Origin: TMP-7 sp038212445
GTDB lineage: Bacteria; Acidobacteriota; Terriglobia; Bryobacterales; Bryobacteraceae
Direction: 5' to 3'
Length of the DNA stretch: 64,000 nucleotides
NCBI GenBank assembly: GCA_038212445.1
Contig: JBBQUM010000011.1
Location: forward strand, 142,314-206,313
Below, one piece after another: positions 36,785-45,335 of this stretch (position 1 is its first letter; each line of letters opens with the position of its first letter). Below the pieces are notes generated by a model. The model searched no databases and was not told where the DNA came from. It saw only the letters and a list, made by a program, of their open reading frames with translations. Both the position numbers and the translations under genes were made by a program.

Positions 36785-37558
36785 TTAACGGCGCGCCGAA
36801 GGATCGCCCGTCGCCACTGGACCACGATCTTCCTTCGCCGGCGGCCCCAGCAGTCCGGTCAGCACCGGCTTTAGCGCGTCCGCCCAAATCTGGTACGCCG
36901 CGACCGTCGGGTGAAGTTTGTCGGGATTCATCATGCCTTCGTGCAGCCGACCGTCAGCGTCCGCGAGTTGGGCGTTGATGTTCAGGTAACGGATCTTCCG
37001 GCCATCCGCCATTTTGGCCAGGTTCGCGTTGACGCGGTCGATTACCGGCATCACGTCCATCGAGTCGTTACGCGGGAAAATCGCCGTCACGATGACTACC
37101 GCCTCCGGAGCTTTCTCGTGCATCACTCGCAGCACCGCGCCGATGCCCTTGGAGATATCTTCCGCCGCCGCTTCCACGCCGCCTGCAGGAACCTTGTTTC
37201 CCACGTTGTTCGTGCCGGCAAGCAGGACGATCACCTTCGGATTCACGCCATCGATTTCGCCGTTTTCGAGACGCCAGAGCACATTCTCCACGCGATCCGC
37301 GCCCCAGCCAAAGTCGCCGGCGTTCCAGCCAAAGAAATTCTTCCGCCAATTCTCGAGTAGCAGTGGATAGTCGGTGGCGCCCCAGCGACGGATGATGGAG
37401 TCGCCTTCGAAATAGACATCCGTCCGCCCCTGCTTGGCCTTCGCCAGCAACTGCTCGTGCGCTAACTGCGTGTTCCGGTCGGTTCGCGGCGCCGCTTGAT
37501 CCGCCTGCGCCCAAAGCTGTCCAACCGCCGCCACCACCAGCCAGAATGACCTCATCAT
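36785..37558 (-). CDS. Secreted GDSL/SGNH-family esterase
   Basis: The 257-residue protein has a signal peptide (about 1-19, ending LWAQ) and SGNH-hydrolase blocks: nucleophile in VYFEGDSIIRRW, block III LLAGTNNVG and the DKLHPT block V with Asp and His. The group is similar to platelet-activating-factor acetylhydrolase-like esterases. It starts with an ATGA overlap on the CE15 gene, so both are probably co-translated; its role may be deacetylation of hemicellulose, matching the CE15 partner. Confidence 0.83.
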   Translation of the reverse strand: MMRSFWLVVAAVGQLWAQADQAAPRTDRNTQLAHEQLLAKAKQGRTDVYFEGDSIIRRWGATDYPLLLENWRKNFFGWNAGDFGWGADRVENVLWRLENGEIDGVNPKVIVLLAGTNNVGNKVPAGGVEAAAEDISKGIGAVLRVMHEKAPEAVVIVTAIFPRNDSMDVMPVIDRVNANLAKMADGRKIRYLNINAQLADADGRLHEGMMNPDKLHPTVAAYQIWADALKPVLTGLLGPPAKEDRGPVATGDPSARR

Positions 37559-38988
37559 CGACGAGCTTCAGCCGCATCGCGGTGAAGGAATTTGTCCGCC
37601 CACGGGATAAAGTACTTCCAGTTGGGCGCGTCCGTATGGCCGCCGTCGTGCTGCCGCCAAGCCAGGTGTCCGTCCAGCAGCCCCGCGTTCACCGCCGGCA
37701 TTTTCTCCGTCCGATAATCCGCCGACACGCCCAGATCCTTCGCGCCAAGCAAGCGAAAAACGGGCTGCGCGGCAATCGTTGCCATATAGCTGCCTTCCTG
37801 ATCCAGCCATTTGGAATCGCCCTTTTCCGGAATACCGTAGCTCACAAAAGTGAGCCTGGGCGCGCAAAGCGCGATCAACTGATGCGCATCCACCGGCAGA
37901 TCCCCCGCATTCTTGCTTCCGAAAGTCGCCTCGGCCGCGCCGTACTTCAGAAAATTGCCCGCCATCCAGTGATACTCGCCGCTGCCGGTCAGGCTCTCCA
38001 CTGCCTCGCCAAAATTGCGACGGTGCAGCTTCGTCCCCCCTTCACCGGACGATCCAATCAGCACTACGGCGAAGCGCGTATCGAACGCCATCGTCACCAG
38101 CGCTGCCTTGCCATACCGCGAAACTCCCTCGATGCCCACTTGCTTCGCGTTCACGGCTTTTTCGGTTTCGAGATAGTCCAGCCCGCGCGACGCGCCCCAA
38201 CCCCAGGCACGTAGAGCGCCCCAGTCGTCAGGCTTGCGCGGCTGTCCTTTGTTCACCAGCCCGATGACGCCTTTCGTCAAACCCGCGCCATTGTCCGCCT
38301 GGATACTCGCAGGACTGATACTCGCAACTCCCCAGCCATCCGCGATGAGCTGTTCGATTGCCGGAGGATCGGCATTCGGAGGCGGTGCTGCAGGACCGCG
38401 TCCGCCGGGGAACGCCGGCGCAGGAAACGCAACCTCGGGAATACCGCGTCCGCCGAACATCATCATCACCGGCACCGGACCCTTGCGCTCAGCGGGCAGA
38501 ACGAGCGTCATCTGAATATCGACTGTGATGTCGGGATAGGACGCGTTGTCCACGTGTCCCAGCAGTTGCTTCCCAATCACGGCGTGCGTCCCCACCTTTG
38601 CCTCGGCGGTCTTGGTGACTTCCCACCTTACCTTCGGCACAGCCTTCGGGACGCGACCGATCACCTCTTGCTCAAACGACTCGACAATCTCCGGTCGCCG
38701 CTGCTTCCACCACATCGTCGCCGTCGTCACCTTCTTGCCGTTCTTTAGCTGAAGCACCTCGGGCAGGTTCGGATAAGGATTCGCCAGAGCGTCGTCGTAA
38801 TTCGCGTGGTTCTCAGCTTTTTCGTTTCCGCTCGGGCCGGGGCGCAAGACCTTGATGCCCAGCTGATCCATCATATTCTGATGGTCCTGCTGAGCTGTCC
38901 AGTTCCGTGTGTCCACGCTCTGGGCGGATAATCCTGCCGCTAGAGCCACCGCCAGAGTCAACGCGAGGGGCCTGCGCCGTCTTTGCAT
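37555..38988 (-). CDS. Secreted glucuronoyl esterase-like protein (CE15)
   Basis: The 477-residue protein starts at ATG 38988, with a signal peptide (MQRRRRPLALTLAVALAAGLSAQ); a TTG two codons upstream is also open. The nucleophile is the Ser in GIEGVSRYGKAALV (about 290), characteristic of carbohydrate esterase family 15, with SSGEGGTKLHRRNFGE after it, the aromatic HWMAGNF and the final histidine in WRQHDGGHTDAP. CE15 enzymes split the ester between lignin alcohols and 4-O-methyl-glucuronic acid of xylan. A Pro/Gly-rich insert (PAPAFPGGRGPAAPPP) lies near 192. It precedes the SGNH esterase in one unit. Confidence 0.83.
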   Translation of the reverse strand: MQRRRRPLALTLAVALAAGLSAQSVDTRNWTAQQDHQNMMDQLGIKVLRPGPSGNEKAENHANYDDALANPYPNLPEVLQLKNGKKVTTATMWWKQRRPEIVESFEQEVIGRVPKAVPKVRWEVTKTAEAKVGTHAVIGKQLLGHVDNASYPDITVDIQMTLVLPAERKGPVPVMMMFGGRGIPEVAFPAPAFPGGRGPAAPPPNADPPAIEQLIADGWGVASISPASIQADNGAGLTKGVIGLVNKGQPRKPDDWGALRAWGWGASRGLDYLETEKAVNAKQVGIEGVSRYGKAALVTMAFDTRFAVVLIGSSGEGGTKLHRRNFGEAVESLTGSGEYHWMAGNFLKYGAAEATFGSKNAGDLPVDAHQLIALCAPRLTFVSYGIPEKGDSKWLDQEGSYMATIAAQPVFRLLGAKDLGVSADYRTEKMPAVNAGLLDGHLAWRQHDGGHTDAPNWKYFIPWADKFLHRDAAEARR

Positions 38989-39062
38989 GAACAATAGAAG
39001 ATCACATTAAGTTTGCCTCCGCAACAAAACGATCTCCCTCGCATGCTGACAACAACGGCAGC

Positions 39063-40457
39063 CTAGGTCTTCTTGCGCAGCTTCAACGCCGTCTTCTCCA
39101 CCTCGCCCCATACGCGAAGTAGATTGCCGCTCCACATCTTGCCAATCTGTTCTTCGTTGTAACCGCGGCGCACGAGTTCCAGCGTGACGTTGAACGCCTC
39201 CGCCGCACTGTTCCAACCGTCGATGCCGCCGCCTCCGTCAAAGTCCGATGAGATTCCAACGTGGTCAATCCCAATCAACTTCACCGCATAGTCAATGTGG
39301 TTGACGAAGTCCTTCACGTTCGCACGGCCAGTCGGCGGATACTTGGCATCGATCTCAGCCATCCGGGTTTCGTATTCCTTGCGCTTATCAGCCGGAAGCG
39401 CCTCGAGAAATGCAAATCCACGACCCCGTCCGCCCCGGCCCGCCTGCGCTCCAGCACTGTCCGCCGTTTCTACAGGACAAACCCTCGGTGCATTCGCTGC
39501 TGCGCCGCCGCGTCCGCGCCCGCCGCCGCCTCCGCCAAATCCCATGTCGGTCCGCAACTTCGTGAGAGCCTCGGCTCGCTCTTTCGAATCCGCCCTTACA
39601 TAAGATGAGAACCCCACCACCTGAATCACGCCGCCGTTCTTCTTCAACGCCAGCAACATCTCATCGTCCATGTTGCGACTCACATCGGCGATCGCCCGGA
39701 CTCCCGAGTGCGACGCGATTACCGGCGCCTGCGAAAGCCGCATCGCTTCCATGTTTGCGCCCTTCGACGGATGCGACAGGTCCACCATCATCCCCAACCG
39801 GTTCATCTCGCCGATCACTTCCCGGCCCAGCGGCGATAGTCCGTTGTTGTAGAGGTAGCCTTGCGCCTCTCCCGTATTGGAATCGGCCAGTTGACTGTTG
39901 CCGTTGTGGGCCAGCGACATGTACCGCGCGCCCCGGTCATAGAACTCCTTCACGCGTTTCAAATCAGTGCCGATTGGGTAGCCGTTCTCGACGCCAATCA
40001 CCGCGATGCGAAGATGCTTCTTGTGCATGGCCAGCACGTCGGCCGGCGTTAAAGCCAGGCCCATGCTGTCCGGCGCGATCTTCTCGGTAAAGCCGTGGAT
40101 GGCGTCAAACTTCGCGCTCGCCTGCTTGTAGGCGTCGTCAAACCCTTCCGGAGTCAGCGGACCCTGCCCGACGTAGACGATCATGAACGATACGTCCATG
40201 CCGCCTTCCACCATCTTGGGCAAGTTCACCTGCGTCGTCAGACGCATCTTGTAGTTGCATTCCGGCGTGAAATTCGAGGGCTCGATGTCGTTGTGAGTAT
40301 CGAGCTTGAGCACCCGCTCGTGAATCTGTTTCGCTTTCGCGACCACTGCCGCATCGCCCTGCTGCGCCAGTCCCGTTCCGGCGGTCATCTGCAACCAGAG
40401 ACCTACCGGCAACGCCGCTACTGCAGCAATCATGAGCTTTCGCTTGATGTCTTTCAA
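39063..40457 (-). CDS. Secreted membrane dipeptidase-family peptidase (M19)
   Basis: The start is placed at TTG 40457 because a GGAGGG box lies six bases upstream, giving 464 residues; ATG 40433 is an alternative. An N-terminal hydrophobic segment and signal end near GLAQQ. The zinc motif DTHND (about 55-59), the SHSGVRAI segment and HVGISSDFDGGG are M19 (renal dipeptidase-like) features. A Gly/Arg-rich low-complexity insert (FGGGGGGRGRGG, later GRGGRGRGF) lies within the catalytic domain (about 320-365). It probably hydrolyses dipeptides, perhaps D-amino-acid ones, in the periplasm. Confidence 0.87.
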   Translation of the reverse strand: MKDIKRKLMIAAVAALPVGLWLQMTAGTGLAQQGDAAVVAKAKQIHERVLKLDTHNDIEPSNFTPECNYKMRLTTQVNLPKMVEGGMDVSFMIVYVGQGPLTPEGFDDAYKQASAKFDAIHGFTEKIAPDSMGLALTPADVLAMHKKHLRIAVIGVENGYPIGTDLKRVKEFYDRGARYMSLAHNGNSQLADSNTGEAQGYLYNNGLSPLGREVIGEMNRLGMMVDLSHPSKGANMEAMRLSQAPVIASHSGVRAIADVSRNMDDEMLLALKKNGGVIQVVGFSSYVRADSKERAEALTKLRTDMGFGGGGGGRGRGGAAANAPRVCPVETADSAGAQAGRGGRGRGFAFLEALPADKRKEYETRMAEIDAKYPPTGRANVKDFVNHIDYAVKLIGIDHVGISSDFDGGGGIDGWNSAAEAFNVTLELVRRGYNEEQIGKMWSGNLLRVWGEVEKTALKLRKKT

Positions 40458-40647
40458 ATGCAACCCTCCTGCCCGTTAATGGAAACGGTACAGCAAACTA
40501 GATTAATGGATGAAATCGGCGACCGACGGAGGTCGTGTGGGAACGTGCCTGTCTATCGTAACAATACGGGGTGCCACTACGCCTATCCCCACAAGTTTGC
40601 CAACCATCGCTCCCCGAACCCGTCAAAATCAGGAAGCGGAGGTGTCC

Positions 40648-43188
40648 ATGATTTTCGCCGAACGGTTGCTCCAGGATACGCAGTACGCCCTCAGGCTCCT
40701 CAAACGGAATCCCGGCTTTACCCTGACCGCCGTCCTCTCGCTGGCGCTGGGCATTGGCGCCAATACCGCCATCTTCAGCCTCATTGATTCAGTATTTCTG
40801 CGCTCCATGCCAGTCGATCACCCGGAGCAACTCGCAGTGATCGCCCGCAATCCGCAACGCCTTCAGGTCAGTGGCAACTATCCCGACTACGAGTACATCC
40901 GCGACCACAACAAGTCCTTCAGCGGCGTCGTGGCCTTCAGCGGCGTGAGCAATCAGGGCCTGACAGTGCCCGACGAAGGGATCCACAGTGAGCCGCGCCT
41001 GGCAGCCGTCACCCTCGTCAGTGGGAATTATTTCGACGTTCTCGGCGTCCGGCCGGCAGTGGGACGGCTTCTCAGCCCTTCCGACAACCTGCGCGAAGGT
41101 GCGCATCCGGTGGCGGTGCTGGGATACGGCTTCTGGCAAAGGCGCTTCGCCGGCGACCCTGCGATTGTCGGCCGCACCATCTCCCTCAACGGCACGCCGC
41201 TCACCGTCCTCGGCGTCACACGCTCAGGCTTCACGGGAATGACGTTCGGCGTATCGCCCGATATCTTCGCGCCCATTATGATGAACCGCCAGATCAATCG
41301 CGGCATCCCCGAATGGAATAACCGGCATTTCTGGTGGCTTACCAGCATCGCTCGCCTGCGGCCCGGACTTTCTCTCGAAGCCGCCATCCCTGAAGTGGAC
41401 GTCCTGATGCAGCAGATCGATCAAAACGACGCCGAGCGCCACCCCTCAAGCAACGACCGCGGCCAGCGCGACCGCGCCACCCTCATCCCTGGCGCCGGCG
41501 GCTACTCCCAGATGCGCAACGTCATCGACAAGCCGTTACGCGTACTCATGGTGATCGTTGGTCTGGTTCTCCTGATCGCCTGCGCCAACGTCGCCAACCT
41601 CCTCATCGCCCGCGCCACTTCCCGCCAGCGTGAAATCGCCGTTCGACTGGCCGTCGGTGCGGCTCGCTCCCGCCTCGTCACTCAACTGCTCATCGAAACC
41701 CTCGTCCTATCCCTGCTCGGTGGACTCGCCGGACTGGCCTTCGCCTGGTGGGGCGTCCGCGTTCTCGTGGCCTTCATGCCCACACGCGGTGTCCCCATCG
41801 CCCTCGCCTTCACTCCCGACTTGAGGATCCTCGCGTTCGCCTTCACCGCCTCCCTCATCGCCGGACTGGCCTGCGGACTGCTGCCCGCCATCCAGGCTAC
41901 CCGTCCCAGCCTCCTTCCCGCGTTGAAGAATGAGTTGGCCTCCTTCACCCGCGCTCGCATCGACTTGCGCCGCATTCTCATGGTTGCCCAGGTGGCCCTC
42001 TCGCTGATGCTGCTGATCGGCACCGGCCTGTTCGTTCGCAGCCTCGCCAATCTGCACAACCTCGATCCCGGCTTTAGTCGCGAGAACGTGCTGCTCGCCG
42101 AAATATCTCCCGATCAGGGCGGATACAAGGGACAGAACCTGCGTCTGTTTTACGAACATCTGGTCGAGCGCGTCCAAAGTGCTCCCGGCGTCCGCTCTGT
42201 CGGCATCGCTGCCATCACTCCGCTCGCCGGCCGGCGCTGGAACGAGCAGTTCACCATCGACGGCTACCTGCGCAAGCCCGGCGAGGAACCCGCTATCGAC
42301 GTCAACGCCGTGAGTGACGGCTTCTTCGGGACGATGGGCATCCCTCTCCTCGCCGGCCGCGATTTTCGCGCCGGGGACAATCCCGCCGTCAGCCCCGATC
42401 CCTCCGGCAAGCCCGGTCTCCCCGATCAGATACTCGGCCCGCCTGCACCCGTCGCCATCATCAATGAAACGATGGCCAGCCGGTTCTTTGGCCATGAGAA
42501 TCCGCTCGGCCGCCGCTTCAGCCAGGGTCCCAAGTTCAAAATGGAAGGATCCTTTGAGATCATCGGCGTCGTCAAGGACTCCTACTACTTCGGACTGCGC
42601 GACAAAGTGGAGAGTATGGTCTACCTTCCGGTTTGGCGCCTCGGCGCCGGACAGCGGACCCTCTGCGCCCGTTCCACCGCTGCTCCCGAACAACTCTCCG
42701 CCGTGATCCGCCGCGAAGCCGCAAACCTCGACCGCTCCATCCCCGTTCTGCGGACGCTCACCATGCAGCAGCAGTTCGACAACAACATCGCGCAGGAGCG
42801 TATGGTCACCACTCTCTGCTCCTTCTTCAGCGGACTCGCCCTGCTGCTCGCCGCCATCGGACTCTATGGCGTTATGGCAAACTCCGTCGCCCGCCGTTCC
42901 CGCGAAATCGGAATCCGTATGGCCCTGGGCGCGCGGCGCCAAGCGGTGCTGTGGCTCGTGCTTAGCGAAACCGGCATCATGGTGCTGCTCGGCGCCGCCA
43001 TCGGCGTCCCCTCAGCCCTCGCCCTCACCCGCTTTATCCAATCATTCTTATATGGACTCACCCCGCAGGACCCAGTGAGTGTAACGTTATCAGTTGTGGT
43101 GTTATTCATCGCTACGGCCATCGCCAGCTACCTGCCGGCCCGTCGCGCCACCAGGGTGGATCCAATGGTTGCTTTAAGATATGAGTGA
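40648..43188 (+). CDS. ADOP-type duplicated FtsX permease
   Basis: ATG 40648 has a GGAGG box five bases upstream and opens MIFAERLLQDTQYALRLLKRNPGFT, the typical start of acidobacterial duplicated orphan permeases (TIGR03434). The 846 residues contain two MacB-type periplasmic domains (about 50-250 and 490-680) and two FtsX domains (about 290-420 and 720-846), the last with RSREIGIRMALGA. These proteins look like MacB permeases fused in tandem but lack an ABC ATPase gene beside them, as here. The role is unknown; a mechanotransmission function or lipoprotein/antibiotic export has been imagined for related proteins. Confidence 0.88.
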   Translation: MIFAERLLQDTQYALRLLKRNPGFTLTAVLSLALGIGANTAIFSLIDSVFLRSMPVDHPEQLAVIARNPQRLQVSGNYPDYEYIRDHNKSFSGVVAFSGVSNQGLTVPDEGIHSEPRLAAVTLVSGNYFDVLGVRPAVGRLLSPSDNLREGAHPVAVLGYGFWQRRFAGDPAIVGRTISLNGTPLTVLGVTRSGFTGMTFGVSPDIFAPIMMNRQINRGIPEWNNRHFWWLTSIARLRPGLSLEAAIPEVDVLMQQIDQNDAERHPSSNDRGQRDRATLIPGAGGYSQMRNVIDKPLRVLMVIVGLVLLIACANVANLLIARATSRQREIAVRLAVGAARSRLVTQLLIETLVLSLLGGLAGLAFAWWGVRVLVAFMPTRGVPIALAFTPDLRILAFAFTASLIAGLACGLLPAIQATRPSLLPALKNELASFTRARIDLRRILMVAQVALSLMLLIGTGLFVRSLANLHNLDPGFSRENVLLAEISPDQGGYKGQNLRLFYEHLVERVQSAPGVRSVGIAAITPLAGRRWNEQFTIDGYLRKPGEEPAIDVNAVSDGFFGTMGIPLLAGRDFRAGDNPAVSPDPSGKPGLPDQILGPPAPVAIINETMASRFFGHENPLGRRFSQGPKFKMEGSFEIIGVVKDSYYFGLRDKVESMVYLPVWRLGAGQRTLCARSTAAPEQLSAVIRREAANLDRSIPVLRTLTMQQQFDNNIAQERMVTTLCSFFSGLALLLAAIGLYGVMANSVARRSREIGIRMALGARRQAVLWLVLSETGIMVLLGAAIGVPSALALTRFIQSFLYGLTPQDPVSVTLSVVVLFIATAIASYLPARRATRVDPMVALRYE

Positions 43189-43218
43189 AATCGCCCTCGG
43201 CATGATACGCTGGAATTT

Positions 43219-43575
43219 ATGCCGTCCGGATATCTACCTATTTTTCTCTTCTTGACGGTGGCAATACTGTTCCCTGTTGTCACAATCGCTGTGGCCAAGG
43301 TCATCCGGCCCGCCACACCGTCCATCACAAAACTAGAGGCTTACGAGTGTGGCATTAAAGCTGCTTCCACTTCGCGCGGGCGCTACACGGTACGCTTCTA
43401 TATCATCGCGATCCTATTCGTGATCTTCGATGTCGAGACGATCTTCCTGTTTCCGTGGGCGGTTCGATATAAGCAGCTCGGCTGGTTCGGCGTCGGCGAA
43501 GTCGCGGTCTTCCTCGCCTTCCTCATCGTCGGCTATGTCTGGGCGTATAAAAAGGGAGCTTTGGAGTGGATTTGA
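43219..43575 (+). CDS. nuoA: NADH-quinone oxidoreductase subunit A, solitary
   Basis: The 118-residue protein has three membrane helices and the well-conserved loop EAYECGIKAASTSRGRYTVRFYIIAILFVIFDVETIFLFPWA, of which the YECG and DVE parts are diagnostic for NuoA. Length is normal. It is alone: no nuoB or other complex I gene lies in the window. Its last ten bases overlap the GTG start of the next gene. A TACGCT box seven bases upstream of the ATG may make it leaderless. Confidence 0.93.
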   Translation: MPSGYLPIFLFLTVAILFPVVTIAVAKVIRPATPSITKLEAYECGIKAASTSRGRYTVRFYIIAILFVIFDVETIFLFPWAVRYKQLGWFGVGEVAVFLAFLIVGYVWAYKKGALEWI

Positions 43576-45272
43576 TCCGGTCAACAAGATATCTGCTTTT
43601 TCTCTGTATTCTGACATTCGGTGTTACAAATCAAGTCTGGGCCGCGGGTAAACTGCGTCTAGACACCACCGCTGTCGGTCCCATATCAATCGCAACGGGT
43701 TCTAACGGACCTACGCAAACCATCAATGCTGTCAACGCCGGCGACACTCCGCTAGCCTTGACTGCAACCTCTTCCACCTCCTGGCTCGCCGCCTCCGTGC
43801 AGAAAACGCAATCCTGCGGGACCCTCGGCGCCGCCTGTAATCCTATCCTCGTTAGCTTGAATACGGCCTCTCTGGCAAAAGGCTCCTACACCGGAGCGAT
43901 CACCGTTAGCGATCCCGCGGCCATCGACGCGCCGCAGACCATCACCGTCACAGTGGCTATCGGCGGCGGCGTGCCCGACAATCTCACCCTCTACCTGCCC
44001 ACTAACGGCACCCCGGTCACCCAGGCCTTCAACACCGGTAGCACCGTCGGAACGTCAGTCAACGCTCCGGGCGGCGTCAGCCTTTCCGTGGCGGCACCCG
44101 GCGGCGGTAGTTTCTCAACCGTCTTCAATTACACGCTTACCGCCAAAGCGAATGGCGCGGCGGCCGGCACCTACAATGGATCGCTCACCATAACCGGATC
44201 CAAGGTCGGCACTGAAAACAAGACCGTACCCATTACGCTCAACGTCACTGCGGGTCCGATTGCATCGCTGAGCTCAGCGTCCCTCAATTTCCGGATTGCC
44301 ACTGGCGCTGCCAAACAGACCACCTACATCGCCGCCACCAACATTAGTGCCGGAACGCTGACACTGACTGACCCCACTACCACCACCGCGTCCGGTACAT
44401 GGCTCACCGCCAAACTCGTCAGCGGCTTCGTCGGTGTGACGGCAGATCCAGCAGGTCTGACAGCCGGTACCTACACCGGAACCGTCAATGTCACCAGCAA
44501 TGCCGCAAATGCTACCGTAGCCGTTCCGGTAACGCTTACCGTTCTGGCCTCCGGTCCGCCTGTCGTCCAGGCCTTCGGCGTCGTGAATAACGCGACGTTT
44601 GAAAAGGGTGGCGACCTGGCTCAGGGCGAACTGCCCGCCATCTTCGGCGACCAGTTAACTGCCGGCGATGTCGCCCAAGCCGACAAACTGCCGCTGCCCA
44701 CTACACTCGGTGGAGCCAGTGTCTTCGTCAATGATCAACCCGCGCCGCTCTATTACGTCAGCGCGAGCCAGATCAATTTCCAACTTCCCTTCGAAGCCGC
44801 CACCGGTCCCGGCAGGTTGCGCGTCGACCGCGATGGACAGCGTGGCAACACGGTCTCGATTTCCATCGTCAAGTACGCTCCCAAGCTACTCATCGCCGTA
44901 ACGCCGCAGGTTGCCGTGGTGTCCACTCCCTTCGGTGGTCCTGGAGTCCCCGTAAAAACCGGCGACTTCGTCACCATCTACGGCTTGGGCTTCGGACAGA
45001 CAAATCCTGCAGTGAAGAGTGGCGAAGCCGCACCCACCTCGCCGCTCGCTCAAACGCCCGGCCTCACCAACCAGATTTACTTTGGTACGGGCGGACTATT
45101 CAGTAAACCGGTCGCGCAGACAGCCCAGTTCATCGGACTCACACCCGGTCTGGTAGGCCTCTACCAGATCAACGTGCAGATTCCTGCGAACTCTCCCAAG
45201 GGTCCCTCTGTGCCGGTCTTCCTGCAAGGCGATATCGGCAGCAGTAATTCGCTCAACTTCAACATCCAGTAG
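43566..45272 (+). CDS. Secreted beta-repeat protein with TIGR03437 C-terminal domain
   Basis: The 568-residue protein starts with GTG 43566 inside the end of nuoA and has a signal peptide (about 1-26, ending VWAAG). Three Thr/Ser-rich Ig-like repeats follow (about 30-125, 130-225, 230-325), each of the style SLNTASLAKGSYTGAITVSD, resembling BACON-type domains. The C-terminal 235 residues are the Solibacter-type domain, opening VVQAFGVVNNATFEKGGDLAQGE. No catalytic motif is visible; it may be a surface adhesin or carbohydrate-binding protein. Confidence 0.78.
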   Translation: MDLIRSTRYLLFLCILTFGVTNQVWAAGKLRLDTTAVGPISIATGSNGPTQTINAVNAGDTPLALTATSSTSWLAASVQKTQSCGTLGAACNPILVSLNTASLAKGSYTGAITVSDPAAIDAPQTITVTVAIGGGVPDNLTLYLPTNGTPVTQAFNTGSTVGTSVNAPGGVSLSVAAPGGGSFSTVFNYTLTAKANGAAAGTYNGSLTITGSKVGTENKTVPITLNVTAGPIASLSSASLNFRIATGAAKQTTYIAATNISAGTLTLTDPTTTTASGTWLTAKLVSGFVGVTADPAGLTAGTYTGTVNVTSNAANATVAVPVTLTVLASGPPVVQAFGVVNNATFEKGGDLAQGELPAIFGDQLTAGDVAQADKLPLPTTLGGASVFVNDQPAPLYYVSASQINFQLPFEAATGPGRLRVDRDGQRGNTVSISIVKYAPKLLIAVTPQVAVVSTPFGGPGVPVKTGDFVTIYGLGFGQTNPAVKSGEAAPTSPLAQTPGLTNQIYFGTGGLFSKPVAQTAQFIGLTPGLVGLYQINVQIPANSPKGPSVPVFLQGDIGSSNSLNFNIQ

Positions 45273-45283
45273 CATCCCTCTCA

Positions 45284-45312
45284 AAGGCGGGTCGACTTTT
45301 CGGCCCGCCCTT
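45284..45312 (+). terminator. Possible terminator hairpin after the TIGR03437 gene
   Basis: AAGGCGGG (45284-45291) can pair with CCCGCCCTT (45304-45312) around a 12-base loop, with one bulge. No run of T follows, so factor-independent termination would be weak. Confidence 0.35.
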
Positions 45313-45335
45313 CCTCAAACCCGTATCATAGAAGA

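Noticed and set aside
41707..42942. 411-codon minus-strand frame opposite the ADOP permease gene
   Set aside because: It lies wholly inside a well-supported gene on the other strand and its translation is a Gly/Ala/Glu-rich shadow without recognisable domains.
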